A stretch of 8,445 bases of DNA from Verrucomicrobiota bacterium (GCA_009885905.1 VFJU01000005.1:1-8445); one strand, 5' to 3'. Counted from the first letter of the stretch, positions 1 through 6,201 are shown. The notes: generated by a model from the sequence alone, not told the origin. Numbers and translations: made by a program.

Positions 1-476
1 AGCAGCTTGCGCAGGAACAACTGGTCGATTTGGTCCTTTTCCCGAAATGTCTGTTTGGTTTTCCACAACAGGATGGGCGAGGCAAAAGGAATGGTCACGC
101 CGTCCACCACGACAGGACTGATCAAGCCCTTGGCTGACTCGTAATCATGACCGCAAGCCTTGGCCATGAGATCCACGGTGATGTCATCACAAACTCGCAC
201 GACGACGTATTTCGCCACTTCTCCAGGTCGAAGTTCTTTGGCCGCGCCGTCCGGTAATAGCGAAAGCACTTCGAGGATCTTTCGCTCGTTGGTCTCTTCA
301 GTTTCAATCAAAAGATCAATATCCTCGGTGTTTCGAGTGAATCCATGAATGTTGATCGCCATGCCGCCAATCACGATGTAATTGACGCTTCGTTGATTCA
401 GTTCGCGGCAAATTCCGACCAAGTCGCCGATTAACGGCGGCCGGGTGCGTTCTGCCTCATCAGGTTCGTCTTCCAT
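1..476 (-). CDS. Nucleotidyltransferase-fold protein (DUF6036/AbiEii-like), 3' end cut by window edge
   Basis: Reading the minus strand from ATG at 476 gives 158 full codons with no stop before the window edge. Residues 33-40 (YIVIGGMA) form the strand and glycine pair of the nucleotidyltransferase fold. The motif TRNTEDIDLLI (47-57) supplies the D-x-D pair D52/D54, and D102 in ITVDLM is the likely third metal-binding carboxylate. Residues 138-151 (WKTKQTFREKDQID) match the Lys/Arg-rich region followed by KD..D that usually lies near the C terminus of small members, so probably little is missing. The family transfers nucleotides onto RNA or protein and often acts as a toxin (MenT/AbiEii, MNT types); here that role is inferred. 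The start is supported by GGAAGA nine bases upstream. It overlaps the preceding gene by 46 bases; a TTG at 422, just past that gene's stop, is a weaker alternative start. Confidence 0.85.
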   Translation of the reverse strand, partial: MEDEPDEAERTRPPLIGDLVGICRELNQRSVNYIVIGGMAINIHGFTRNTEDIDLLIETEETNERKILEVLSLLPDGAAKELRPGEVAKYVVVRVCDDITVDLMAKACGHDYESAKGLISPVVVDGVTIPFASPILLWKTKQTFREKDQIDQLFLRKL

Positions 477-694
477 TCGTCGAATTCTTCCATGCTTTTG
501 AAACGATGAACCCCCTTCGGGAAAGGTAGTCCTTTCCACAAGTGCTGGAAATTCCGCTGGAGCCAATCAAATTGTGCCCAGTCACCTTCGCCGTTTGTGG
601 GTGGCGGACGGCGCTTGCCAACCACCTTAGCTCTTGGATCTCCGGATTCAATCAATTCATTCACGACGTGACAATAACGCATCTGATGAAGCAT
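431..694 (-). CDS. Small hypothetical protein, candidate partner of the nucleotidyltransferase
   Basis: This is an 87-residue ORF directly upstream of, and overlapping, the nucleotidyltransferase gene on the same strand. I do not recognise the family with certainty. The N-terminal half is basic and turn-rich (GKRRPPPTNGEGDW). The second half is rich in aromatic residues and ends with GVHRFKSMEEFDEWKT, a pattern I associate with small proteins encoded next to nucleotidyltransferase or other toxin-like genes; this is memory of a motif style, not a search result. No signal peptide or membrane segment is visible. A second ATG four codons in (position 682) is an equally plausible start, since neither has a clear ribosome binding site. 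The tight overlap suggests co-transcription and translational coupling with the enzyme, compatible with an antitoxin or accessory role. Confidence 0.65.
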   Translation of the reverse strand: MLHQMRYCHVVNELIESGDPRAKVVGKRRPPPTNGEGDWAQFDWLQRNFQHLWKGLPFPKGVHRFKSMEEFDEWKTNLMRQNAPGRR

Positions 695-786
695 GGCGAG
701 CGGTGTTTTCTTGGAATTTTAGGTAGCTCGGATGCTTGAATATTCTCGACGACCGTCGCTTGGGCGGGCTTCTTTCTTGCAGCAAC

Positions 787-1407
787 ATGAGCGACAAAAC
801 CACATCTTCCCCTGACAGTTCTCCGGATCCAAGTATCGAAAACGCGCCGCGCGTTCGCCGGATTTCCACCCCCCGGCCGAAGAAGATCGCCAAGACCGCG
901 CCCCCTGCACAAGCCGCTGCCCCGGTCGTCGCGGAAATTCCAAGCATTCCCTTTCCATCAGCGCGCAAACGTGAAGAGCCTGCGGAAGCTCCTGTCCAAG
1001 CTGTTAGCGATTGGCCGGAGTCCGAAGATGCTTCCAATGGTGACGCCCCGACCCAGACGGAATCCGCCAAACGGAAACGCCGACGTCGTAAGGGCAAGGG
1101 TCAGTCGAACAGCCCGCAGAATGCTGGCGAACCGACGGGCGAAGAGGTGCATGAACCAGCATCACCCGAAACGAAGCCACTCGAGTCGAGTCAGGATCAC
1201 CGTTCGCGATCTCAGGCTCAACCGCATTCGCAGCAGCGTCCTAAAATCGATCCCGAACTGTTGACGAAAATGGCTTGGAAGATCTATCTAGCTGAAGTCA
1301 GCGAAGAGGGGGTCGCTCTGATTGGTGACAATGATGCCAAAGATTTATCTCGTCGGTGTTTTAGACTTGCAGAGATATTCGTTGAGGAACAACTGCGTAG
1401 GCGATGA
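787..1407 (+). CDS. Disordered basic protein with conserved-looking C-terminal helical segment
   Basis: A 206-residue protein if started at ATG 787; a TTG at 736 would add 17 residues (NILDDRRLGGLLSCSN region) and is less likely. Residues 1-158 are low complexity and probably disordered, rich in Pro, Ser, Ala and Glu, with a dense basic patch KRKRRRRKGKG at 95-105 and other basic clusters near 22-36. The last 48 residues (159-206) differ in character: they look folded and helical, with WKIYLAEVSEEG, then LIGDNDAKDLSRRCF, and a basic end EEQLRRR. No membrane segment or signal peptide is present. The basic patch suggests binding to nucleic acid or ribosomes, but that is inference from composition only. 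It is transcribed divergently from the nucleotidyltransferase pair (92-base gap) and converges on nuoA. No family is recognised. Confidence 0.7.
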   Translation: MSDKTTSSPDSSPDPSIENAPRVRRISTPRPKKIAKTAPPAQAAAPVVAEIPSIPFPSARKREEPAEAPVQAVSDWPESEDASNGDAPTQTESAKRKRRRRKGKGQSNSPQNAGEPTGEEVHEPASPETKPLESSQDHRSRSQAQPHSQQRPKIDPELLTKMAWKIYLAEVSEEGVALIGDNDAKDLSRRCFRLAEIFVEEQLRRR

Positions 1408-1453
1408 TCTTTTGTTAGTCTATCCTCTTGATTTCATGCAAGACCTTAATCAG

Positions 1454-1491
1454 TTAGATATCTAAAAATTAAGCCTGCTGATAGGTAATTT
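1454..1491. terminator. Palindrome and imperfect hairpin between convergent genes
   Basis: The 111-base gap between the basic protein and nuoA holds a perfect 12-base palindrome, TTAGATATCTAA (1454-1465). Directly after it is an imperfect hairpin: AAATTA (1466-1471), bulge AG, CCT (1474-1476), loop GCTGAT, AGG (1483-1485), TAATTT (1486-1491). It is AT-rich and lacks a long T-tract, so a shared transcription end for the convergent genes is plausible but weakly supported. Confidence 0.3.
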
Positions 1492-1518
1492 AAACGAGGT
1501 ATATGATCTCTTTAGAAA

Positions 1519-1890
<372 letters not shown>

Positions 1891-1944
1891 GAATCAAAAA
1901 AGTTAGTCGACCCGTGTGTAGGGATCGCCGCGCGAGATGGGTAG

Positions 1945-1976
1945 AAAAAAAACCCGCACCTGATGGGGTGCGGGTT
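1945..1976 (-). terminator. Strong rho-independent terminator of the 1996-2319 gene
   Basis: A perfect 10-base stem, AACCCGCACC (1951-1960) paired with GGTGCGGGTT (1967-1976), with a six-base loop. Read on the minus strand the hairpin is followed by a run of eight T (1952 down to 1945, overlapping the stem base). It sits 20 bases after the stop of the minus-strand gene ending at 1996 and before nuoA, so it ends that transcript and insulates nuoA. The plus-strand side also has TTTT, but no plus-strand gene precedes it. Confidence 0.9.
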
Positions 1977-1995
1977 TTGTGAGACTCATTTCCTA

Positions 1996-2319
1996 TCAAG
2001 CGTCTTCTTGAGCAGCAGCCTCTTGGGCTGCGGCGTAAGCGCTGGACGCCTCGTGAACACGAGCGGTACCCTTGTATTCTTTGCCAAGTTTTTCAACGAG
2101 GCCGCGAGTTACAAGATTTTGAAGCTTTTCATAAGCCCTCAATCGAAGCATTTCTTCGCCACCGCTTACCGCGTTGCGAACCTTAAGATTCGCAAAAACG
2201 CGCTCAAATAGGTCGTTGAACCCGAAGACCTTCTTTTCAGCAAGGACATTACAAAGTTCGTCGGTGACATGGTCTGGAAGTCGGCGTGAGAATCGTGTAC
2301 GTTTTGTGGTAATTGCCAT
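1996..2319 (-). CDS. Small basic protein with possible winged-helix segment and Ala-rich acidic tail
   Basis: A 107-residue protein if started at ATG 2319 (MAITTKRTRFSRRLPDH); an upstream ATG at 2379 would add 20 unlike residues (Cys, His, Phe-rich) and seems less likely. The N terminus is basic (KRTRFSRRL, 6-14). Residues 16-49 look helical (VTDELCNVLAEKK, then FNDLFERVFANLKVR). Residues 57-78 (MLRLRAYEKLQNLVTRGLVEKL) resemble the recognition helix and start of the wing of a winged-helix fold, and the tail has a repeated AAAQE unit (96-105). No signal or membrane segment. I do not recognise the family; a nucleic-acid-binding or ribosome-associated role is inferred from the fold-like pattern and from its position divergent from a ribosomal protein gene. 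It ends at its own terminator. Confidence 0.75.
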   Translation of the reverse strand: MAITTKRTRFSRRLPDHVTDELCNVLAEKKVFGFNDLFERVFANLKVRNAVSGGEEMLRLRAYEKLQNLVTRGLVEKLGKEYKGTARVHEASSAYAAAQEAAAQEDA

Positions 2320-2383
2320 AACGGCATGACTATACCTGCAATTGTGACAAAAGCGACTCTTAAAAGAACTAAATATCACAAAC

Positions 2384-2397
2384 TAATATTGATATTA
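2384..2397. promoter_or_regulatory. AT-rich palindrome in divergent promoter region
   Basis: TAATAT-TG-ATATTA is a perfect six-base inverted repeat with a two-base centre, in the AT-rich divergent region between the small basic protein and L31 genes (2320-2524). It could be an operator or simply AT-rich chance. It lies 65 bases upstream of the minus gene's start and about 130 bases from L31. Confidence 0.25.
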
Positions 2398-2453
2398 AAC
2401 AAGAATTTAATTTTAAATCTTTATTTATAGTAGAAATACCCACCGATGCTCGC

Positions 2454-2482
2454 TTGACAGATATGGACATTTAGCCATTCTC
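2454..2482 (+). promoter_or_regulatory. Possible promoter for L31 gene
   Basis: A perfect TTGACA (2454-2459) lies 65 bases before the L31 start, at the right distance for a -35 element. The position 17 bases downstream (2477-2482, ATTCTC) is a poor -10 match, so only the -35 half is persuasive. The leader between this point and the start carries two copies of CCGCGTT. Confidence 0.3.
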
Positions 2483-2524
2483 CGCGTTCCACCGCGTTGG
2501 TAACGTGTTGGGCAATTAAATCTC

Positions 2525-2794
2525 ATGAAAAAGGACCTTCATCCGAAATACAATCCGGTCGTCTTCGTTGATATGACCACCGGGAAGCGTTTTATCAGTC
2601 GTTCGACCAAGACCTCCGAGAAAAAGGAAGTGATCGACGGCGTGGAACACAGCCTCATCTCGATTGGTATCACTTCTGACTCCCATCCATTCTTCACTGG
2701 GCTCGCTCAGTTTGTAGACACCGAGGGGCGTATCGACAAATTCCAAAAACGCTTTGGTGCCGTGCGTCGCGTGGGAAAACCGAAAGTCGACTGA
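2525..2794 (+). CDS. rpmE2: 50S ribosomal protein L31 type B (zinc-independent)
   Basis: An 89-residue protein opening with MKKDLHPKYNPVVFVD and containing SLISIGITSDSHPFFTG and GRIDKFQKRFG, all hallmarks of L31. L31 sits in the central protuberance of the large subunit and contributes to the bridge with the small subunit. There is no cysteine at all, so the CxxC zinc ribbon of type A is absent; this, with the longer central segment, marks it as type B (C-minus, YkgM/YtiA class). In several bacteria type B paralogues are induced on zinc starvation through Zur; I see no convincing Zur box here, and this could be the genome's only L31. The start has no Shine-Dalgarno sequence (leader GGGCAATTAAATCTC). 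It is a single-gene unit with a hairpin after it. Confidence 0.96.
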   Translation: MKKDLHPKYNPVVFVDMTTGKRFISRSTKTSEKKEVIDGVEHSLISIGITSDSHPFFTGLAQFVDTEGRIDKFQKRFGAVRRVGKPKVD

Positions 2795-2818
2795 TCGGTT
2801 TCGTTGTTTCAAATTTAT

Positions 2819-2844
2819 GGGCCTCCTCAAGATGAGGAGCGCCC
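2819..2844 (+). terminator. Hairpin after L31, probable terminator
   Basis: GGGC-CTCCTC (2819-2828) pairs with GAGGAG-(C)-GCCC (2834-2844), ten base pairs with one bulged C and the loop AAGAT. It begins 24 bases after the L31 stop. The following TTACTGAGTTTG is only a weak T-tract. Beyond it, to 3079, I see no gene or recognisable element; the ORFs crossing this stretch are not protein-like. Confidence 0.55.
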
Positions 2845-3079
2845 TTACTGAGTTTGTGTTAAAATACGCTATTTGGGTTTTTGTGCATGAGATTAGGGAA
2901 TTTGAATTCTCCTCTCTGATCGAATATGTCATAGATTCGTGCGTGTGTGAAAGGTCATCCAACATCGATTCTGATGGTGCTATGTCGGCTTTTTGGAGTC
3001 ATCTTGCATTGAAATCGATTATTGTTTCGCCTGACGATGAACAACAAATCGGCTCATCTATCCATATTCGCATATTAAT

Positions 3080-4171
3080 ATGATAAAATTCCTTAAGATC
3101 ATCACAGGTTTTCGATTGAACAATTTTTTCACGACGCCGCTTCGAGTGGTGGTCACTTTTCTCATCGTGATTAGTGCTGGTGCTGTGGTGTCCGCTCAAT
3201 TCCAGCCGAATCCCTATCGTGCTGTGGAAAACTGGGCTAAATTGCCAGACGGTCGACCCATGGGTGCAGTAGGAGATTTAATGTTAGACCCAGATGGTAA
3301 ACATATTTGGGCGATCGTTAGATGCTCGGCAACCGAATCGAATCGCTTCGGTACTGAGTGTCTCGATTCGGACTTGGATCCAATTATTAAATTCGACCTC
3401 AACGGCAACGTCGTGAAAAGTTTTGGTGGTGGTATGTTTATTTGGCCGCACGGACTTGACGTCGACCAAGGAGGCAACGTTTGGGTTGCCGATGCCGTGT
3501 CAGCCAAGAAAACACCTAAAGGCGTAAGGGGTCACCAAGTCGTCAAGTTTAGCCCTGAGGGCAAGGTGTTACTGACGCTCGGTACGCCAGGAGTTGCTGG
3601 AGATGGTCCTGATCATTTTAACGCTCCGAGTGATGTCGTCGTCGCCTCTAACGGAGATATTTTCGTGGCAGATGGTCATAGCTTCGATGATGGAAACAAT
3701 CGCGTAGTGAAATTTTCAAAAGAGGGAAAATTCATCAAGGCATGGGGTAAGACGGGATATGCACCAGGTGAATTTCGGATGCTCCACGCCATCGCGATTG
3801 ATTCTGAGGGACGGGTTTTCGTCGCCGACCGCGGCAACAACCGGATTCAGATTTTTAATCAAGACGGAAAATTTCTCACGCAATGGACACAGTTTGGTCG
3901 GCCGAGTGGAATCACTTTTGATGATAAAGGTCAAATCTACGTGACCGATTCAGAATCCGACTTAATTCAGAATCCTGGCTGGGAAATGGGCATCCGAATT
4001 GGAAATGCAAAAACGGGGTGGGTTTCCTCGTTCATTCTCTATCCATGGGGCGATCCTCGCGTTGTCGAGGGCACGGGAGCTGAGTTCGTCGCAGTGGATA
4101 AAGAAGGCAACCTCTACGGCGGAGAACCCCGACCTCGCAGAATCCAAAAATACGTCAAGGTTATGCCCTAA
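3080..4171 (+). CDS. Secreted NHL-repeat beta-propeller, peptidyl-alpha-hydroxyglycine alpha-amidating lyase-like
   Basis: A 363-residue protein with a signal peptide: a long n-region to R22, a hydrophobic core V23-V36 and a VSA cleavage site at 37-39. The rest is a six-bladed propeller built of NHL-type repeats; examples are WPHGLDVDQGGNVWVAD (122-138), APSDVVVASNGDIFVAD (182-198), LHAIAIDSEGRVFVAD (235-250) and RPSGITFDDKGQIYVTD (274-290). Order and spacing match the lyase domain of animal PAM, which cleaves peptidyl-hydroxyglycine to amide plus glyoxylate. H124, H236 and R251 align by eye with two zinc histidines and an arginine of the rat enzyme. The third histidine appears replaced (E335 region), and the catalytic tyrosine position carries H200. 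Amidating lyase activity is therefore doubtful; periplasmic or exported binding or another lyase role is possible. It is a single-gene unit without a Shine-Dalgarno sequence. Confidence 0.88.
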   Translation: MIKFLKIITGFRLNNFFTTPLRVVVTFLIVISAGAVVSAQFQPNPYRAVENWAKLPDGRPMGAVGDLMLDPDGKHIWAIVRCSATESNRFGTECLDSDLDPIIKFDLNGNVVKSFGGGMFIWPHGLDVDQGGNVWVADAVSAKKTPKGVRGHQVVKFSPEGKVLLTLGTPGVAGDGPDHFNAPSDVVVASNGDIFVADGHSFDDGNNRVVKFSKEGKFIKAWGKTGYAPGEFRMLHAIAIDSEGRVFVADRGNNRIQIFNQDGKFLTQWTQFGRPSGITFDDKGQIYVTDSESDLIQNPGWEMGIRIGNAKTGWVSSFILYPWGDPRVVEGTGAEFVAVDKEGNLYGGEPRPRRIQKYVKVMP

Positions 4172-4211
4172 CAGAAAATTACTAGCCCAGATGTCTTTGA
4201 CTTGGATATTT

Positions 4212-4225
4212 GGAAGATATCTTCC
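4212..4225. terminator. Perfect 14-base palindrome between convergent genes
   Basis: GGAAGATATCTTCC lies in the 66-base gap between the propeller gene and the lipoprotein gene. As a hairpin it would have a five-base stem and an ATAT loop; no T-tract follows. It is placed where a bidirectional transcription end would be expected but is a weak terminator by itself. A protein-binding site is the alternative. Confidence 0.3.
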
Positions 4226-4237
4226 GGGAGCGAAGCT

Positions 4238-4696
4238 TCAGTAGGCAACACGGGTACGGGAGCCTGTAGAAAGAACTCGGACGCGGTCTCCCACACGGAA
4301 TGGTTCGCTGGCACTGATCTCTTGCACCACCGCGAGTGATCCACCCTCATCAAGGCGCACAGTGATTTCGATTCCCTTGCGTGACTGCATCGCTTGCTGC
4401 GCATGCGAACCAAGAGCGCCGCCCACCAATGCACCACCAATGGCTCCGGCAGTGTTCGACGTCCTACCACTTCCGATGTTACTGCCAAGTGCCCCACCTG
4501 CGATGCCGCCAATGATGGCGCCTGCTGTCGAGTTCCCTTCGATTTTAACGGGACGGATATCGGTGATTCTTCCCTTGCTTACCGATTGTGCCTGACGGGT
4601 TTCATCGCGAGAATAAGTATTTCCAGTCATGCTGTCTTGCGCACAAGACGAGAAAAGTAAAATTGTGGATAAGCCAACAAGTAGATTTAATTTCAT
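4238..4696 (-). CDS. SlyB-like outer-membrane lipoprotein with glycine-zipper 2TM domain
   Basis: A 152-residue lipoprotein. Residues 1-17 are a short signal peptide (MKLNLLVGLSTILLFSS) followed by C18, the expected lipidation site; the lipobox LFSSC is slightly non-standard. The order of elements matches SlyB/Pcp (17 kDa antigen family): GRITDIRPVKIEG (42-54), two glycine-zipper hairpin helices AGAIIGGIAGGALGSNIG (58-75) and AGAIGGALVGGALGSHAQQ (83-101), then a beta-type C-terminal domain GIEITVRLDEGGSLAVVQE (108-126) ending FRVGDRVRVL (133-142). SlyB-type proteins sit in the outer membrane and help to stabilise it under stress. The start at 4696 is chosen because it gives the signal peptide; upstream in-frame ATGs add a Cys-rich stretch without signal character. 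It lies 79 bases after the helicase on the same strand and could be partly co-transcribed. Confidence 0.9.
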   Translation of the reverse strand: MKLNLLVGLSTILLFSSCAQDSMTGNTYSRDETRQAQSVSKGRITDIRPVKIEGNSTAGAIIGGIAGGALGSNIGSGRTSNTAGAIGGALVGGALGSHAQQAMQSRKGIEITVRLDEGGSLAVVQEISASEPFRVGDRVRVLSTGSRTRVAY

Positions 4697-4755
4697 CGGG
4701 TGATTCTGGCAGAACATCATTTTCCGCTGCAAGCATTGATTCTGTACCTTCGCAC

Positions 4756-4771
4756 AAAAAACGAATTTTTT
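4756..4771 (-). terminator. A6-TTCG-T6 hairpin after the helicase gene
   Basis: On the minus strand, five bases past the helicase stop, AAAAAA-TTCG-TTTTTT forms an all A:T stem with a TTCG loop, ending in a T run. Flanking GCAC and GTGC could add four pairs across a bulge that includes the stop codon. The stem is weak but the T run is right for an intrinsic terminator separating the helicase from the lipoprotein. Confidence 0.4.
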
Positions 4772-4775
4772 ACTG

Positions 4776-5951
4776 CTAGTGCACTTCGCTGAATGACAAG
4801 CCAAGTTCATTTTCCAACTTGGTAATTTTTGGGCGTTCTCGTGGTTCGATCAAGGCAATTGAGATTCCTTTTTTTCCAGCCCTCGCTGTCCTTCCGCTGC
4901 GGTGGGTGAAGTATTCCATCTGCTCGGGGAGTTGGTGATGAATGACAAATGAAAGTCCTTCGACATCAATCCCGCGGGCGGCGACGTCGGTGGCAATCAG
5001 AAATTGGGTGCGTTCTTTTTTAAATGATCTCATCACCGTATCGCGCTCTTTTTGGGTGAGATCGCCTTGTAGGACATCGACTGGAAATCCCTTGGTGATG
5101 AGTTGCTTGCCGAGGATGATCGCTCCCGCCTTGGTTCGGCAAAAAATCACTCCGCGGTTGTCCTGCTGTCGCTTGAGGAAACTAGCGATCACATCGGTTT
5201 TTTCATCGCGACTGCAAATCTTGAATTGGTGATCGATGTCACGGTTGACGACGTGCGCCTTGTCGATTTTTAACAAATGTGGCTTACCCGTCATGCAGTC
5301 TTTGATCAACCCGTGAATGGCATCTGGTATCGTCGCGGAAAACAACCAAGTGCTCTTGCGGGCGCGGGTGAGACCAAAAATTTTGATCAACTCTTTTTTA
5401 AAACCCATGCTAAGCATTTCATCTGCTTCATCTAACACTAGATGCTTCACCCCGACAAGCGTGAGTGCTTTTTTGTGGATCAAATCAATCAAACGTCCAG
5501 GCGTAGCGACGACGATATGGGTCGGGCGTAGAAGAGACGATACTTGCTTGTCGAAGTTATCGCCGCCGCAAAGCACTTCGACGAAGATCTTCTCGGAAAA
5601 CTTGGTGTAGCGGAAAAGTTGCTTGCCGATCTGCTTGGCCAGTTCGCGCGTAGGCGCAATGATGAGACCTTGGATTTCTCTCGATTTCGGATTTACCTTC
5701 ATCAACAAAGGCAACCCGAAAGCAGCAGTTTTCCCAGTACCGGTCTGGGCTTGGGCGATCAAGTCTGCCCCGCTTTCTAGCAAAAATGGGATGGCTTTTT
5801 CTTGAATTTCAGTGGGATGAATGATGCCAAGCGCTTGTAGTCCTTCCATGAGGTTCGCTGGGATTCCGAGTTCTTTGAATGTTTTCAAAATGCTTTTTCT
5901 GGTGAAATCACCCAAAATCTTACCAAAGGTGTGAGTGACTGGTGAGATCAT
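4776..5951 (-). CDS. DEAD-box ATP-dependent RNA helicase, minimal core
   Basis: A 391-residue helicase with every superfamily 2 motif in order: Q motif with F25 and Q50, motif I AQTGTGKT (68-75), Ia PTRELA (100-105), GG (129-130), TPGR (150-153), DEAD (174-177), SAT (205-207), motif IV VIFCRTK, motif V ATDVAARGID (320-329) and motif VI HRSGRTAR (350-357). It unwinds short RNA duplexes using ATP, in ribosome assembly, RNA decay or cold adaptation. It ends 34 residues after motif VI, so it lacks the basic or RNA-binding tail that gives DeaD, DbpA or RhlE their substrate choice; it is closest in length to a bare RhlE-type core. About 24 residues precede the Q motif. ATG 5951 is the first ATG after an in-frame stop; no Shine-Dalgarno sequence is seen. 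It is divergent from the sulfatase across 250 AT-rich bases in which I find no clear promoter hexamers. Confidence 0.96.
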   Translation of the reverse strand: MISPVTHTFGKILGDFTRKSILKTFKELGIPANLMEGLQALGIIHPTEIQEKAIPFLLESGADLIAQAQTGTGKTAAFGLPLLMKVNPKSREIQGLIIAPTRELAKQIGKQLFRYTKFSEKIFVEVLCGGDNFDKQVSSLLRPTHIVVATPGRLIDLIHKKALTLVGVKHLVLDEADEMLSMGFKKELIKIFGLTRARKSTWLFSATIPDAIHGLIKDCMTGKPHLLKIDKAHVVNRDIDHQFKICSRDEKTDVIASFLKRQQDNRGVIFCRTKAGAIILGKQLITKGFPVDVLQGDLTQKERDTVMRSFKKERTQFLIATDVAARGIDVEGLSFVIHHQLPEQMEYFTHRSGRTARAGKKGISIALIEPRERPKITKLENELGLSFSEVH

Positions 5952-6201
5952 AGATGCATCTGGAAAGGTTGACGAGCCATGAAAATGAACTCATTTTTAT
6001 ACATTTCATACCTGCTGTAGTTGTCCAAATTTTGTCGTGGTGAAAATAAAAAGCCTAACAAAATACTCGGTGAAATCTTAAGAAATAAACCTTCCACAAC
6101 GTTGGCGAACTGGCTAATTCCTAAGCAACCCAACCCCGCATGGATATTACTTCGTCTCCCTATGGTGCTGGCCACCACTCATCTCCAATCTAAATAATAA
6201 A

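Noticed and set aside
736..786. 17-residue N-terminal extension of the basic protein from a TTG start
   Set aside because: The extension differs in composition and lacks a ribosome binding site; the ATG at 787 is preferred.
657..1097. 146-codon minus-strand ORF over the basic disordered protein
   Set aside because: It is opposite a low-complexity GC-rich coding sequence, which readily gives long antisense ORFs rich in Arg, Gly and Ala. It also overlaps the start of the small partner gene.
2461..2524. Riboswitch or autoregulatory leader before L31
   Set aside because: Only two CCGCGTT direct repeats and very short stems are visible in a leader of about 40 bases; no recognised L31 leader structure could be built.
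2516..2965. 149-codon minus-strand ORF over the L31 gene
   Set aside because: It lies antisense to a clear ribosomal protein and runs through the L31 hairpin; its sequence has no family-like motif and is best explained as a shadow.
2754..3083. 109-codon plus-strand ORF after L31
   Set aside because: It starts inside the L31 coding sequence and crosses its hairpin; the protein is an unpatterned mix with no domain, and the part beyond L31 shows no start with support.
4394..4660. Plus-strand ORFs of about 80 codons opposite the lipoprotein
   Set aside because: They are antisense to glycine-zipper repeats, which produce Pro/Ala/Cys-rich open frames by composition.
4697..4810. 38-residue extension of the SlyB-like lipoprotein
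   Set aside because: It would bury the signal peptide and lipid-attachment cysteine inside the protein and overlap the end of the helicase gene.
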